NCBI GenBank assembly: GCA_002420305.1
Contig: DIHT01000115.1
Location: 1-16,861, forward strand
Length of the DNA stretch: 16,861 nt
Reading direction: 5' to 3'
DNA from: Akkermansiaceae bacterium UBA5689
Lineage (GTDB): Bacteria > Verrucomicrobiota > Verrucomicrobiia > Verrucomicrobiales > Akkermansiaceae
Part shown: positions 1 through 8,268 of the stretch, piece by piece
Layout: each line of letters starts with the position of its first letter
Numbering within the stretch: the stretch's first letter is position 1
The notes under the pieces: model-generated
What the model was told of the DNA's origin: nothing
What the model saw: the letters and a program-made list of their open reading frames with translations, nothing else
The model's database searches: none
Program-made: the position numbers and the translations under genes

Positions 1-647
1 AACACCCGGCCCTTGCCGTAGGTCTTGACCCAGCTCCAAGGCTCATCATCTCGCTTTTGCAGGATGATCCGGTCCTTCCCGTGGCGCTTGTGCTCATAGG
101 TTTCGTCCCAGCACTCGAAACCTTTCCACCCCTTCATCACCGGATGGTCCTGGTTCACGATGCGGGCCCGGAACACTCCTTTGCCATGGGACTTGAACTG
201 GGCTCCAAGAAGGTCGACATACTCCGGGAAGTCCGAGTCCCTGAAGCATGCGGCGGCACAATGAAGAAGCACACAGCCTCCTCCCTTGCGTGCGAAATCA
301 AGGAGTGCCTGTCCCTGGGTTTTGACATCCAGCTCATACAGGTTGGCAAAGATCAGGAGCACGTCGTATTGAGCGAGGTTCTCTTCGGTGAGAGCCTCGA
401 CGGTATTCGCGTAGGTGATGTTGACAGCCTTGGGCCCCAGAGCTTCCCGCAGAACACGGAAGCGAGACGGAGGATCATGATTGAATAGATTTTTACTGCC
501 CAGAAAGAGCACCTCAATACGCCGGGAGGCCTCGAGGTTCTTCTCCTCCCCGAGGGAGAGAGGGATGAAGGCCTGAACCACGAATCCTGCGCATAGTGCG
601 AGAAGCGCGAGAGGGGCGAAACGGGCAGTTTTGGAGGAATGGGTCAT
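1..647 (-). CDS. ThuA-domain secreted protein, 3' end outside window
   Basis: The frame is open from the ATG at 647 to the left edge (215 codons, no stop), so only the N-terminal part is visible. Residues 1-26 form a signal-like segment with a hydrophobic stretch (ALLALCAGFVV). After it comes a ThuA (glutamine amidotransferase-like) domain: a first beta-strand EVLFLGSKNLFNHDPPSRF, then GGGCVLLHCAAACF, GAQFKSH, HPVMKG, DETYEH and PWSWVKTYGKGRV. ThuA domains in PVC bacteria are often the N-terminal module of much longer proteins with HEAT repeats and a cytochrome c, but whether that holds here cannot be seen. The domain is linked to sugar metabolism in some bacteria; the substrate here is unknown. 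The gene is divergent from the PQQ-like gene starting at 756, with 108 bp between them. No good Shine-Dalgarno precedes the start. The family call is secure and the function is not. Confidence 0.88.
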   Translation of the reverse strand, partial: MTHSSKTARFAPLALLALCAGFVVQAFIPLSLGEEKNLEASRRIEVLFLGSKNLFNHDPPSRFRVLREALGPKAVNITYANTVEALTEENLAQYDVLLIFANLYELDVKTQGQALLDFARKGGGCVLLHCAAACFRDSDFPEYVDLLGAQFKSHGKGVFRARIVNQDHPVMKGWKGFECWDETYEHKRHGKDRIILQKRDDEPWSWVKTYGKGRV

Positions 648-651
648 GACC

Positions 652-677
652 GCACTTTTGGGGAGTGCTATCTATAT
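652..677. promoter_or_regulatory. Possible promoter elements in the divergent ThuA/PQQ spacer
   Basis: The 108-bp divergent spacer (648-755) holds a small hairpin, GCACT at 652-656 pairing with AGTGC at 664-668, and an AT-rich TATCTATAT at about 669-677. Read on the minus strand, this gives a -10-like TATAGA about 24 bp from the ThuA start. No convincing -35 is visible on either strand, so this is only a candidate. Confidence 0.2.
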
Positions 678-755
678 CCCGCCTTCATTCTGAGGACCAG
701 TCTATCTCGTGGGGAATGCGGTGACTTCCCGGGAGCTTCTGCTAAGAACTCCTTC

Positions 756-2042
756 ATGAAGACGATCGTATCCCTCATCGCCATGAGTGTTCTCACCGGG
801 ATTCTTGCGGCGGCCGAAAGTTGGCCGCAATTTCGCGGGCCCGGAGGCCTTGCGACATCTCCGGACGGTGCTGCGATCCCTCTGGAGTGGGGAGAAAAGA
901 AAAATATGAAGTGGAAAACTCCGATGCCCGGTCCGGGGTCCTCCAGTCCGGTTTTCGTCGGAAATCGTCTGTTCGTGACCTGCTACACGGGTTACGGAAC
1001 GAGTCCTGAGAAGGTAGGTTCCGCCGGGGACCTCGGAAGAACATTGATCTGTCTCGACCGAGGGGACGGGCGGATTCTTTGGAAGAAGTCCATAGAGCTT
1101 GCCAATCCCGAGGATCCTTACCGGGGCTACTTGATGGAGCATGGTTATGCCAGCAGTACTCCTGCGACCGACGGAGAGAGAGTCTTCGTGTTTACGGGGA
1201 AGTCCGGATTACACGTCTATACGATCGAAGGTAAGCCTCTCTGGAGCAAGTCTGTGGGAGCTCAGTCGAGTAACCGGCGCTGGGGCTCGGCAGCGAGCCC
1301 GTTACTCTACCGGAATCTTGTGATTATTAACGCGGCGGATGAGGCGCGTTCGCTCATTGCTTTTGACAAGGATAGCGGTGAGGAGAAATGGCGTTACCAG
1401 TCCAAGGAGCTGGAGCTTGCCTTTGCCACTCCGCAGCTGACAGTTGCTGAGGATGGAAGTGATGAGATGGTTCTTTCGATTCCGCACGAACTGTTCGCCC
1501 TCGATCCGGCAACTGGAAAACGGAAATGGCTGGCAAGAACACGGGTGCCCGGAAATGTGTCACCTTCCGTGGTCATAACTGATGACATGATCTGCGCCTT
1601 TGGGGGTTATCCGCGTAAAATGAGTATTGGCCTCAAGCGTGGGGGAAGTGGGGATGTCACCGGTAATCTCCGGTGGGATAGTAAAGTGACCACCTATGTG
1701 CCCACGCCTCTGGCTTACGGAAAAAACCTCTATTGGGTCAATGATTCTGCGGAGGCAATCTGCATGGAAATTGCGACCGGGAAAGTCCTCTCCAAGAAGA
1801 CTGTTGAAGGAATTGCGCGATCCAAGCGCTTTAGTTTCTACGCTTCCATGGTCCGGGTAGGGGAGAGGCTCTATGCTGTGAGTCGCCACAACGGAACCTT
1901 TGTCTTCGAGGCAAATCCGGGGATGAAGCAGATCGCCCAGAACCGGTTCGATGACCGGTCCGACTTCAGCGGCACTCCAGCCCTGTCGAAGGATGCGCTC
2001 TACCTGCGTTCAGGAAAGTTTGTGTATTGTATCTCGGAGTAG
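756..2042 (+). CDS. Secreted PQQ-binding-like beta-propeller protein
   Basis: This 428-aa protein starts at the ATG at 756. An upstream in-frame ATG at 639 would add 39 residues that do not look like an export signal, whereas MKTIVSLIAMSVLTGILAAA at 756 is a clear signal peptide. The mature protein begins with WPQFRGPGG, the usual opening of PVC PQQ-like propellers. Repeated blade motifs follow, such as LICLDRGDGRILWKKSI, VYTIEGKPLWSKSV, LIAFDKDSGEEKWRY and LFALDPATGKRKWLAR. These alternate a hydrophobic strand, Asp/Gly turn and Trp, as in BamB and quinoprotein dehydrogenase propellers. There is no heme motif and no obvious quinoprotein active site, so it may be a non-enzymatic propeller or bind an unknown cofactor. 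The gene is divergent from the ThuA gene and convergent with the minus-strand gene ending at 2061. Confidence 0.9.
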   Translation: MKTIVSLIAMSVLTGILAAAESWPQFRGPGGLATSPDGAAIPLEWGEKKNMKWKTPMPGPGSSSPVFVGNRLFVTCYTGYGTSPEKVGSAGDLGRTLICLDRGDGRILWKKSIELANPEDPYRGYLMEHGYASSTPATDGERVFVFTGKSGLHVYTIEGKPLWSKSVGAQSSNRRWGSAASPLLYRNLVIINAADEARSLIAFDKDSGEEKWRYQSKELELAFATPQLTVAEDGSDEMVLSIPHELFALDPATGKRKWLARTRVPGNVSPSVVITDDMICAFGGYPRKMSIGLKRGGSGDVTGNLRWDSKVTTYVPTPLAYGKNLYWVNDSAEAICMEIATGKVLSKKTVEGIARSKRFSFYASMVRVGERLYAVSRHNGTFVFEANPGMKQIAQNRFDDRSDFSGTPALSKDALYLRSGKFVYCISE

Positions 2043-2047
2043 CCCAC

Positions 2048-2081
2048 CGAGGCCACACTGTCATTGGAGCCTCGCCCGTTT
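2048..2081. terminator. Weak hairpin between convergent genes
   Basis: CGAGGC (2048-2053) pairs with GCCTCG (2069-2074) around a 15-nt loop, followed on the plus strand by a short T run at 2078-2081. It lies between the stops at 2042 and 2061, where a terminator is expected. The stem is only 6 bp and the right arm lies inside the 3' end of the opposite gene, so the call is weak. Confidence 0.25.
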
Positions 2082-3260
2082 TGCCCGCCAGCGGTAAAGG
2101 CTTAGGCCAGCGGGGAATCCAACGAGCAGAAGTAGCACGGAGAGAAGTAGGCTCCAGTGGACTTTGGTCTGGATGTCATGCCGCCCGGTTTCTGGAGCAT
2201 CCCCAGCCTTCCGGAGATAGGCAGCAACCTGTAGAAGGGAAGCTTGGTCTAAACCTGATTTGGGGTTTTTCGTAATAGAGCGGAGGGAATCTGCCAGTCC
2301 CCACTGTTCCCACATCATCAGGTCCCTTACTACCTCTGATGCCATCTGGGGATGCTGGTTCAGGATATGGCGGTAGGCTTCTGTGATGCGTTCCCGCAAA
2401 TGCTGATGACCCCTATTTCCGTGGACCGACAGCGCGCGGAAGATCGCCCGACTCTCCGCGGGATCTCTAGGAGAGCCTGAAAGGTATTCCCGGTTGAGAA
2501 ACCGAAGGGCGGTCTCCGGTTCAACTTCGATCCATGCGGTCACCCAAGCAGCAAGGTGCAGGCTGAGTCCGGTGTTGGCTGCAGACCGGACCTTGCTCGA
2601 AATGAGGGCGAGGTCTTCAGGTTCCCCGCTCAGAGCGAGGAGGAGAATGTAAAGGGGGTGCCAGTCAGTCAGGCGGAAATTCTGCAGAGAGGAGCGCAAC
2701 TCGGGAAATGTGAGGATACCTTTGAATTCCCGGATCTGGTCATAGGGAGCTCGAGCTACCTCAAGGTGGGCCAGCATACGGATCTGCTGGTTCTGATGGC
2801 CGAGGTATCTGGAAAAATAGGTGGCACGCTTTCCGGGATGTAACTGCCATTGTTCCCGGTTCTGCAGGATTTCTTCCACCAGAAGGTTGAAGTCGGCGCT
2901 GGCGTCTCCAACCCGGACCCACTCTGGTTGCGAATCCCCGAGGTGAGAGCCATAGGCGCAGATAACCTCACGGTTTCGGTCAAGTGAGGGCCCGGGCCGA
3001 AAAGGGGCCTCCAAGAAGAAGCTCCGATCGATGCCAGTGGCGTCTCCTCTCAGAATCTGAGTAGGAGTCAGCCAGTAAGGGGCACCGGGGTCTTCCCGTG
3101 CTACTACGATGAGATCGGCTCCGAGCAGATAATCCACGGGGGAGGTGGTGGGAACCGGAAGACATATCAGGCAGGCCTGAGCAGGTGGGATTGGCGTAAT
3201 AAGCACGAGGACTACCGCCACCCAGAGGAGCCGAGGCGGCGATTTGGTATGTGTGCTCAT
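2061..3260 (-). CDS. Uncharacterised envelope protein with N-terminal Cys motif and C-terminal membrane anchor
   Basis: This 399-aa protein is not recognised as a named family. It has a signal peptide (residues about 10-29) ending AQA, then Cys30 directly after the likely cleavage site, Cys33, and one more cysteine at 101 (VICAYG). The stretch after Cys33 (GADLIVVARED, then a QILRGD strand) resembles the opening of TIMP/NTR-like OB-fold domains, where a Cys pair starts the mature chain. Residues about 130-350 are helical and Leu/Ala-rich, perhaps irregular HEAT/TPR-like repeats. A hydrophobic segment near 368-388 followed by RWRAKRAR looks like a membrane anchor with a basic cytoplasmic tail. 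It lies 51 bp downstream of the cytochrome c gene on the same strand and may be co-transcribed. The NTR resemblance is an inference. The gene itself is well supported by length, signal peptide and anchor. Confidence 0.72.
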   Translation of the reverse strand: MSTHTKSPPRLLWVAVVLVLITPIPPAQACLICLPVPTTSPVDYLLGADLIVVAREDPGAPYWLTPTQILRGDATGIDRSFFLEAPFRPGPSLDRNREVICAYGSHLGDSQPEWVRVGDASADFNLLVEEILQNREQWQLHPGKRATYFSRYLGHQNQQIRMLAHLEVARAPYDQIREFKGILTFPELRSSLQNFRLTDWHPLYILLLALSGEPEDLALISSKVRSAANTGLSLHLAAWVTAWIEVEPETALRFLNREYLSGSPRDPAESRAIFRALSVHGNRGHQHLRERITEAYRHILNQHPQMASEVVRDLMMWEQWGLADSLRSITKNPKSGLDQASLLQVAAYLRKAGDAPETGRHDIQTKVHWSLLLSVLLLLVGFPAGLSLYRWRAKRARLQ

Positions 3261-3311
3261 GCTTACAGGTTGCCGGGGAACTATGGTCGGAGCTATTTTC
3301 CGGTAGCTCTT

Positions 3312-4421
3312 CTAGTCGCCCTTTCGGAGTGAGCTCAGGTAGCTAACAAGGTCTGCCAGCTCCTCCGGTGTCATTAACTGATGAAGGCCGGGATACATGA
3401 GCGACTGCTTCATCTTGGACCTACTTGTGATTTCACGCTTTTCGATCGTTTGCTTCGCACCTCCGATCATGGTCAAGGTGAGGTTTTCTTCCGTTTCCTC
3501 GATGATACCAACGAGCTTGATTTTGTTCTTCAGCGTTACCTCCCATCCCTCAAATCCCATACTGATTTTCTCGCTAGGCTGAAGAATCGCCTGGTAGAGG
3601 GCTTTGGCATCCAATTTGTCTCCGATCTGTGAGAGGCCTGGTCCGAAGTTGATGCCTGTGCCTCCTGCCTCGTGGCAGATCATACAAGTCTTGGTGATGA
3701 AAAGTTCCTTGCCCTTGGAGGGATCACCCTTGCGGTTGAGGAGCTCAGCAATGGATGGGTAATCTCCCCCCGCCACCGAGAAGATGGTTTTGGCTTCTTC
3801 CCGGATCTCAGGATTCCGGGAAAGCATGAGAATTTCCGAGGCAGCCTGGCGAAGGTCCTCAGCCAGTTCATTGGATTTGACCATGGCCAGGAGTTTGGAC
3901 TGACTCCCGGGGTCCTTGCCGTAAAGGGCTGCAAGTGCTGATGAGCGGACGTTTAGCGGGCGGTCCGGATTAGCGAGAACCTTTGGGAGGGCTGCCATCA
4001 GGGTTGTATCCCCTGAGTGGGCAATGGCCTTTGCGGCCTGTCCGGCGGCTACCTCGTCCTCCTTCTCCAGCGTCTCTGCGAGAAGAGCTCCCTTTCCAAG
4101 GCTGGCGAGCAGCGTTGCGGCCTCGGCCCCTGCTGGAGATTCCGATTTTTTGAGGGCGAGGCGGAGCAGTCCGGGAGCTTCCTCCTTGAGATCGAAACGT
4201 TCGATAAGGTCGAGATATCGTTCCCCGCCCCAGTTGTCTTTAAGGTAGCGTTTGACTGCTCCTTGCACCTTGGTCGAGCCCGATAGGTCAAAGCCTTCGA
4301 TCCGCAGGATCGTCTCGACGATCAGGGCGTCGCGGGATGGATCCTCCTGCCCGTTGGTGGGCAGGGCGAACCCCGTGGCTCCCATCACCAGGGCGGCAAG
4401 ATAGTGATGGGAGATTCGCAT
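3312..4421 (-). CDS. HEAT-repeat / c-type cytochrome protein (PVC-type heme-binding domain)
   Basis: This 369-aa protein has its own signal peptide (residues 1-24). Alanine-rich alpha-helical HEAT-like repeats occupy about 65-215, and a C-terminal cytochrome c domain about 230-367. The heme site is Cys246-Met-Ile-Cys249-His250, preceded by GKELF and followed by FGPGLSQIGDKLD. The likely axial Met is in the SLMYPGL segment near the C-terminus, followed by the usual last helix LADLVSYLSSL. This matches the C-terminal half of the large PVC heme-binding proteins (the TIGR02603-type domain), which normally follows the dehydrogenase propeller in one polypeptide. Here the propeller gene ends 18 bp upstream, so the two halves are separate genes and are probably co-translated partners. 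It likely accepts electrons from that partner in the periplasm. Confidence 0.88.
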   Translation of the reverse strand: MRISHHYLAALVMGATGFALPTNGQEDPSRDALIVETILRIEGFDLSGSTKVQGAVKRYLKDNWGGERYLDLIERFDLKEEAPGLLRLALKKSESPAGAEAATLLASLGKGALLAETLEKEDEVAAGQAAKAIAHSGDTTLMAALPKVLANPDRPLNVRSSALAALYGKDPGSQSKLLAMVKSNELAEDLRQAASEILMLSRNPEIREEAKTIFSVAGGDYPSIAELLNRKGDPSKGKELFITKTCMICHEAGGTGINFGPGLSQIGDKLDAKALYQAILQPSEKISMGFEGWEVTLKNKIKLVGIIEETEENLTLTMIGGAKQTIEKREITSRSKMKQSLMYPGLHQLMTPEELADLVSYLSSLRKGD

Positions 4422-4439
4422 GAGGAAGTTGCTGGATTT

Positions 4440-6398
4440 CTACAGGTCAAGGAGGCTCTCGAGAGCCTTGTTCTTCTCCTCGCCTTGGTGGAAATCGAAA
4501 GAACGCATATAGCGTGGGGAGGCGTGGTCCTTGAGAGATTTATCCTTGATGATTCGAGCAAGATACGCCGGCGCTTGCTTGGAGCGGACCCGCCATACAA
4601 TGTCGCGACCGCCGTCGGAGTTCCACTTCTTTCCTGCCTTGGCAAGCCACGCCGCGAACCGCGCGTCAGCGTGCAGGTCGGACCCGATCCCTAGGGCCTC
4701 GAGGTACCAGCGGTCCGCGCCGTCGTGTTGCAGAGCCAGATCGGCCCAAAGGGCATTGGCCTTGGCGGAGTCATCGAAACGCAGGGCAATGCTGGCTTCC
4801 CGGCGGACTGCCGCGGATTTGTCCATGACGACCTTCGAAACCGTATCGATCAGGTCGAGCTCAAGCTGACGTGCCAGTCGAATACCCGTGATCCGGATAT
4901 CAGGATCCGCGTCGGTGAGGGCAGCGTTAACCACGCTTTGGCCTTTTCCTTCCATCTTGCCGAGGGCCCAGAGGGCACGGGCGCGGTGACGGGGGTTCTC
5001 TCCTTTCCAGAGTTTCTCCAGTGCGGGAACGGCTTTAGCTCCCATCTCGTGTAAAGCGGTCCACGCGAGGTAGCGCACTTCGCCGTTGGGATTTGTCAAA
5101 GCCTTGGCAGCTCCTTCAGCAGTGCTCAGGTCAAACTTGGGCACGCTGTATTTGGAGCCCGGGGTTGCCACCCGGAAGATTCGTCCTCCATCAAGGTCCC
5201 GCATGCCGTGACCTCCAACGCCTGGGTCATACCAATCGGCAACGAACAGGGATCCGTCAGGAGCAACGCAGACATCAGAGGGGCGAAACCATTTGTCGCG
5301 AGCTCCCTGGAGAATGTTCACCATCTCGGCTGAGTAGCCTGCGCCATTGGTTTTTACTGGGTAGGCCCGGGTGACATTGGGACCGGCATCACAGTGGATA
5401 ACCTGATTCTGGAAACCTTCGGGAAGAAGGGAGCCCTCGTAAACGATGATGCCGGTAGGAGAGCCCTGTCCGGTCTGGAGGAGATTGGGGATGACGCCGG
5501 GGTCATTCAGATGCCAGTGGCGCAGGGGAATTTCCTTTTCGATATTGGTGCGCTTGTCTCGCCATCCCTTTCCAGTAAATTCGTCGCGGAAGCCATAGTT
5601 ACCGAACTCCATCACGAAGTTGATCCGGACCGCCTTGTTTCCGTCATCGTCATTGTCGCTCTGCCAGACGGTCCCGAAGGAGTCGACGCACAGTTCCCAG
5701 TTGTTACGGAAATTCCACCCCAGAGTTTCCACGTTGGACCCATCCAGGTCGCAGCGGAAGGCCATTCCCTGTTGATAGGGCTGACGACTGGCTTTTACTT
5801 CATTGCCGGCCTTGTCGGTGATGATCTTGCCCTCAGCATCTGCCAGTTGGCGTGAGGCGTTTCCGAAATTGAAGTAGAGCTTCCCGTCGGGGCCAAAGGA
5901 GAAAGCGTGAATTCCATGATCGTGTTGAGCTCCGCCAATCTTGGTGAAGAGAGCTTCTTTCTTGTCGGCCTTCAGGTCGCCGTCCTCATCAGTCATGATC
6001 CAGACGTTATCTCCCGCAGAGATAATGACCTTGTTGCCCAGAACACAGATTCCATGAACGGAATCGATTTCGCGCCCCTGATAGAAGACGGTGGATTTGT
6101 CAGCCTTGCCATCTCCGCTGGTGTCCTCAAGAACGAGGATACGGTCTCCCTCCGGGCGCTTGTTGCGATGGCCCCGGTAGTTCACGACCTCGCAAACCCA
6201 CACCCGACCGAGGTGGTCGATGTCAATGCTGGAGGGGCTGAGCATCATCGGCTCGGAGGCGAAGAGTGTAGTCTCTAGACCGGCTCCGATATCGAGATTG
6301 GCGACCGCTTTTTCAGGGGGTTGCTTACCCGGGGCGGAGGAGGCGAGGGCCGCAAGTGCGGCGAAAATAGAGAGAGTGTTTCGGATGCTTGTGTGCAT
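4440..6398 (-). CDS. PVC-type membrane-bound dehydrogenase domain protein (propeller + HEAT), lacking the cytochrome module
   Basis: This 652-aa protein has a signal peptide (about 1-24). A propeller domain of the 'putative membrane-bound dehydrogenase' type (TIGR02604-like) follows at about 30-430. Hallmarks are ETTLFASEPMMLSPSSIDID, GRVWVCEVVNYRGH, HGIHAFSFGPDGKLYFNFG, NNWELCVDSFGTVWQSDNDDDG, NYGFRDEFTGKGW and SLFVADWYDPGVGGHGM. Asp-rich loops (DTSGDGKAD, DEDGDLKAD) look like calcium sites. The C-terminal third (about 435-645) is HEAT-like (VRYLAWTALHEMG, HRARALWALGKM, AAVRREASIALRF). Full-length relatives continue into a cytochrome c domain, but this one stops after the HEAT region and the cytochrome is encoded by the next gene. 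It is probably a periplasmic oxidoreductase; the substrate is unknown, with sugar or polyol a guess from the propeller type. Confidence 0.9.
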   Translation of the reverse strand: MHTSIRNTLSIFAALAALASSAPGKQPPEKAVANLDIGAGLETTLFASEPMMLSPSSIDIDHLGRVWVCEVVNYRGHRNKRPEGDRILVLEDTSGDGKADKSTVFYQGREIDSVHGICVLGNKVIISAGDNVWIMTDEDGDLKADKKEALFTKIGGAQHDHGIHAFSFGPDGKLYFNFGNASRQLADAEGKIITDKAGNEVKASRQPYQQGMAFRCDLDGSNVETLGWNFRNNWELCVDSFGTVWQSDNDDDGNKAVRINFVMEFGNYGFRDEFTGKGWRDKRTNIEKEIPLRHWHLNDPGVIPNLLQTGQGSPTGIIVYEGSLLPEGFQNQVIHCDAGPNVTRAYPVKTNGAGYSAEMVNILQGARDKWFRPSDVCVAPDGSLFVADWYDPGVGGHGMRDLDGGRIFRVATPGSKYSVPKFDLSTAEGAAKALTNPNGEVRYLAWTALHEMGAKAVPALEKLWKGENPRHRARALWALGKMEGKGQSVVNAALTDADPDIRITGIRLARQLELDLIDTVSKVVMDKSAAVRREASIALRFDDSAKANALWADLALQHDGADRWYLEALGIGSDLHADARFAAWLAKAGKKWNSDGGRDIVWRVRSKQAPAYLARIIKDKSLKDHASPRYMRSFDFHQGEEKNKALESLLDL

Positions 6399-6520
6399 GT
6401 CCTAGCATTAGCGCGGGCAGGACCTGATCAGCAACGCGAAAACACGCTCCGTTCAGTGTTGGTAGAGCTTTCCGGGATCTTCCCCTATGATCAGGCGACA
6501 TTCAGATCGTGGCCGCGCTC

Positions 6521-7732
6521 CTATCTGTCGACCTCGAAAAACAGGATCGCGGCGGAAGTTCCCTTGCTCCGAGGGTTTTTCTTTTCTGCCAGCTGAAGCT
6601 CCAGAGTGTGTTTGCCGGGCTTAAGATCGGTGCGGAAAATTACACTACGGGGATAATTCAGACCGCCACTGAAACGATGGAAAAGATCGTGTGTGGTTGG
6701 TAATCCCCCATCAATCCGAGCCTCCAAGATGCCGGCATCCGGCCCGGCGAGAAGGAAGGCCCCGACCGTGCGCCCACTGAACTCCAGCTTCAAGCTGGCC
6801 CCGGGCCGGATCCCCCGGAGGAGTTGATAGGAGGAATACTGAGGGCGGATTCCTCCCAGAGGCAGGAGTTCCCGGCCGACCTTACCCAGTTTCCAGCCAT
6901 CGGAAAATACCGCTTTCTCAGGTGAGATAAAGTGACCTCGGTCATAGCTCCCGGGATCCAGCAAGGCGGCTGACTGGTCTGGCGAGCCGTGTTCTTCCTT
7001 GGCCAGGCCTGCCTTCAGCGCGGCGATGATCATGTTGGAGGCCACCCGGTATCCGAAACTGCCGGGATGTGTGCCTCCGTAATCCTGCCACCGGTAGCGC
7101 CCCTCCTTCGTGGCGGCTGCTACCTCTGCGGCTACGTTAACCGAGATCACCTCGTGGCGGGCCGCCACGGCCTCATGAGCGGAGATGGAGACGGGCACTT
7201 CACCCCCGATCAGTTTGGCCAGCATTCCGGGATTTACGTAATGCACCATTATGATCCCACATTGCGGGTAATCCCGTTGAGTTTGTCGGATGAGGCCTTC
7301 CATCCCCCGGATGCATTCGCGCCGGGCGTGCCCGGCGTCCTGGTCGTCATTGACCGCGAACTCGACCACTAGAAGGTCCACCTTTTCCTTGCCGAAGATG
7401 TGGGGCTTGAGCCGGAAGGCCCCGCTGGTGGAACAGGTCGACCCCAATCCGGCATTGGTGACGGTGACCTCCGCATCCGGAAAGGCTTTCCTCAACCAGG
7501 CCGGAACCATCGCGGTATGCCCTCGGGTGTTTTGGGTGATCGACCCTCCGAGAAAGGCGATATGGCACTCGCGGTCCACCTCAAGCCTCTTCTTGAGGGT
7601 TACAAGCCCGCGTCGCACATGCAGGTGTGGGTTTTCCGCACCAATTGCCGACCGCGGGTCGTCCTGCGCGCTGGAGACGGGTATGAGCGGTAGGAAGAGG
7701 GAGGTGAGGAGAGCAGGCAGGAGAAGTTTCAT
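6521..7732 (-). CDS. Secreted SGNH/GDSL-family hydrolase
   Basis: This 403-aa protein is taken from the ATG at 7732, where a signal peptide starts directly (KLLLPALLTSLFLPLIPVSSA). A GTG two codons upstream (7738) is the only close alternative. SGNH blocks are clear: block I FLGGSIT with the catalytic Ser64, the block II glycine in NAGLGS (97), block III VEFAVNDD with Asn128, and block V YGGTHPG with His222. The Asp three residues before the His, usual in SGNH enzymes, is Gly219; Asp217 may serve instead. Residues about 260-400 form a beta-rich accessory domain (GRTVGAFLLAGPDAG, KPGKHTLELQL). Such enzymes are esterases or deacetylases, often on acetylated glycans. The start of the dehydrogenase gene lies 122 bp downstream on the same strand, so co-regulation is possible. 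Confidence 0.87.
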   Translation of the reverse strand: MKLLLPALLTSLFLPLIPVSSAQDDPRSAIGAENPHLHVRRGLVTLKKRLEVDRECHIAFLGGSITQNTRGHTAMVPAWLRKAFPDAEVTVTNAGLGSTCSTSGAFRLKPHIFGKEKVDLLVVEFAVNDDQDAGHARRECIRGMEGLIRQTQRDYPQCGIIMVHYVNPGMLAKLIGGEVPVSISAHEAVAARHEVISVNVAAEVAAATKEGRYRWQDYGGTHPGSFGYRVASNMIIAALKAGLAKEEHGSPDQSAALLDPGSYDRGHFISPEKAVFSDGWKLGKVGRELLPLGGIRPQYSSYQLLRGIRPGASLKLEFSGRTVGAFLLAGPDAGILEARIDGGLPTTHDLFHRFSGGLNYPRSVIFRTDLKPGKHTLELQLAEKKNPRSKGTSAAILFFEVDR

Positions 7733-7757
7733 GAGCACTTGATTCTTAAGGTTCGCG

Positions 7758-7794
7758 ATCCAGCGTCAGGGTGCAAGCTCCGGGGGCGCTGGAT
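7758..7794. promoter_or_regulatory. Inverted repeat upstream of the SGNH hydrolase gene
   Basis: ATCCAGCG (7758-7765) and CGCTGGAT (7787-7794) are perfect 8-bp arms, extendable inward by a G-T wobble and a C-G pair to 10 bp, around a 17-nt loop. The element sits 26-62 bp upstream of the SGNH start, in its leader or promoter region. It could be an operator or a leader hairpin. There is no T run, so a terminator is less likely. Confidence 0.35.
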
Positions 7795-7834
7795 TCCCTG
7801 AAGCCGGGCCATGAACGAGATCGGAGATTTTCCC

Positions 7835-7863
7835 TTGCAGGGTTCTCTCCGCGCACCTAGCTT
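7835..7863 (+). promoter_or_regulatory. Candidate promoter of the tRNA gene
   Basis: TTGCAG (7835-7840) and TAGCTT (7858-7863) are spaced by exactly 17 bp. They would place a transcription start about 25 bp before the mature tRNA 5' end. Each hexamer matches the sigma70 consensus at only 3 of 6 positions, so support comes mainly from spacing and position. Confidence 0.3.
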
Positions 7864-7895
7864 CTCACCCTGCCCGCGAGGGTAGGCCAAAAAAT

Positions 7896-7972
<77 letters not shown>

Positions 7973-7973
7973 A

Positions 7974-8015
7974 CGAAGGCCCTAAAGTTTAACGACTTCG
8001 GGGCCTTCGCCTTTT
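7974..8015 (+). terminator. Intrinsic terminator of the initiator tRNA gene
   Basis: A perfect 9-bp stem is formed by CGAAGGCCC (7974-7982) and GGGCCTTCG (8001-8009), with a second inner stem AAGT (7985-7988)/ACTT (7995-7998). It is followed by CCTTTT ending at 8015. It starts two bases after the CCA end, so it serves the tRNA transcript. Confidence 0.88.
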
Positions 8016-8268
8016 CAGGGGCGGGCAGGTGTGGACACTTTTTCCCGCATTCCTTACCCGGTGTCCCGTCCGGGGATCAATGTAAGGGACTGCGGTGCCC
8101 GGTTTGCCGGATGAAGGTCCGGAGCGCGCGCCCGGAGAGATCCGGAGGTGTAAGGAGGAGTTCGGAAAGGCTTACACCCCCAGATTGACTCTAAACTATT
8201 AGCGTCACCGTTGCCTTTCTCGTGAAATCGATCTTATCGAGCTTAGAGGCACGCGGTAGTCTGTTTTT

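Noticed and set aside
57..488. 143-codon plus-strand frame at the left edge
   Set aside because: It is the antisense shadow of the ThuA gene, whose domain motifs are clear on the minus strand.
639..755. Upstream ATG extending the PQQ-like protein by 39 residues
   Set aside because: The extension has no signal character and overlaps the ThuA gene start, while the internal ATG at 756 opens a textbook signal peptide.
6423..6495. CCTGATCA / TGATCAGG inverted pair in the spacer between the SGNH and dehydrogenase genes
   Set aside because: Both arms contain the palindrome TGATCA, the spacer is 57 nt and there is no supporting signal, so chance is likely.
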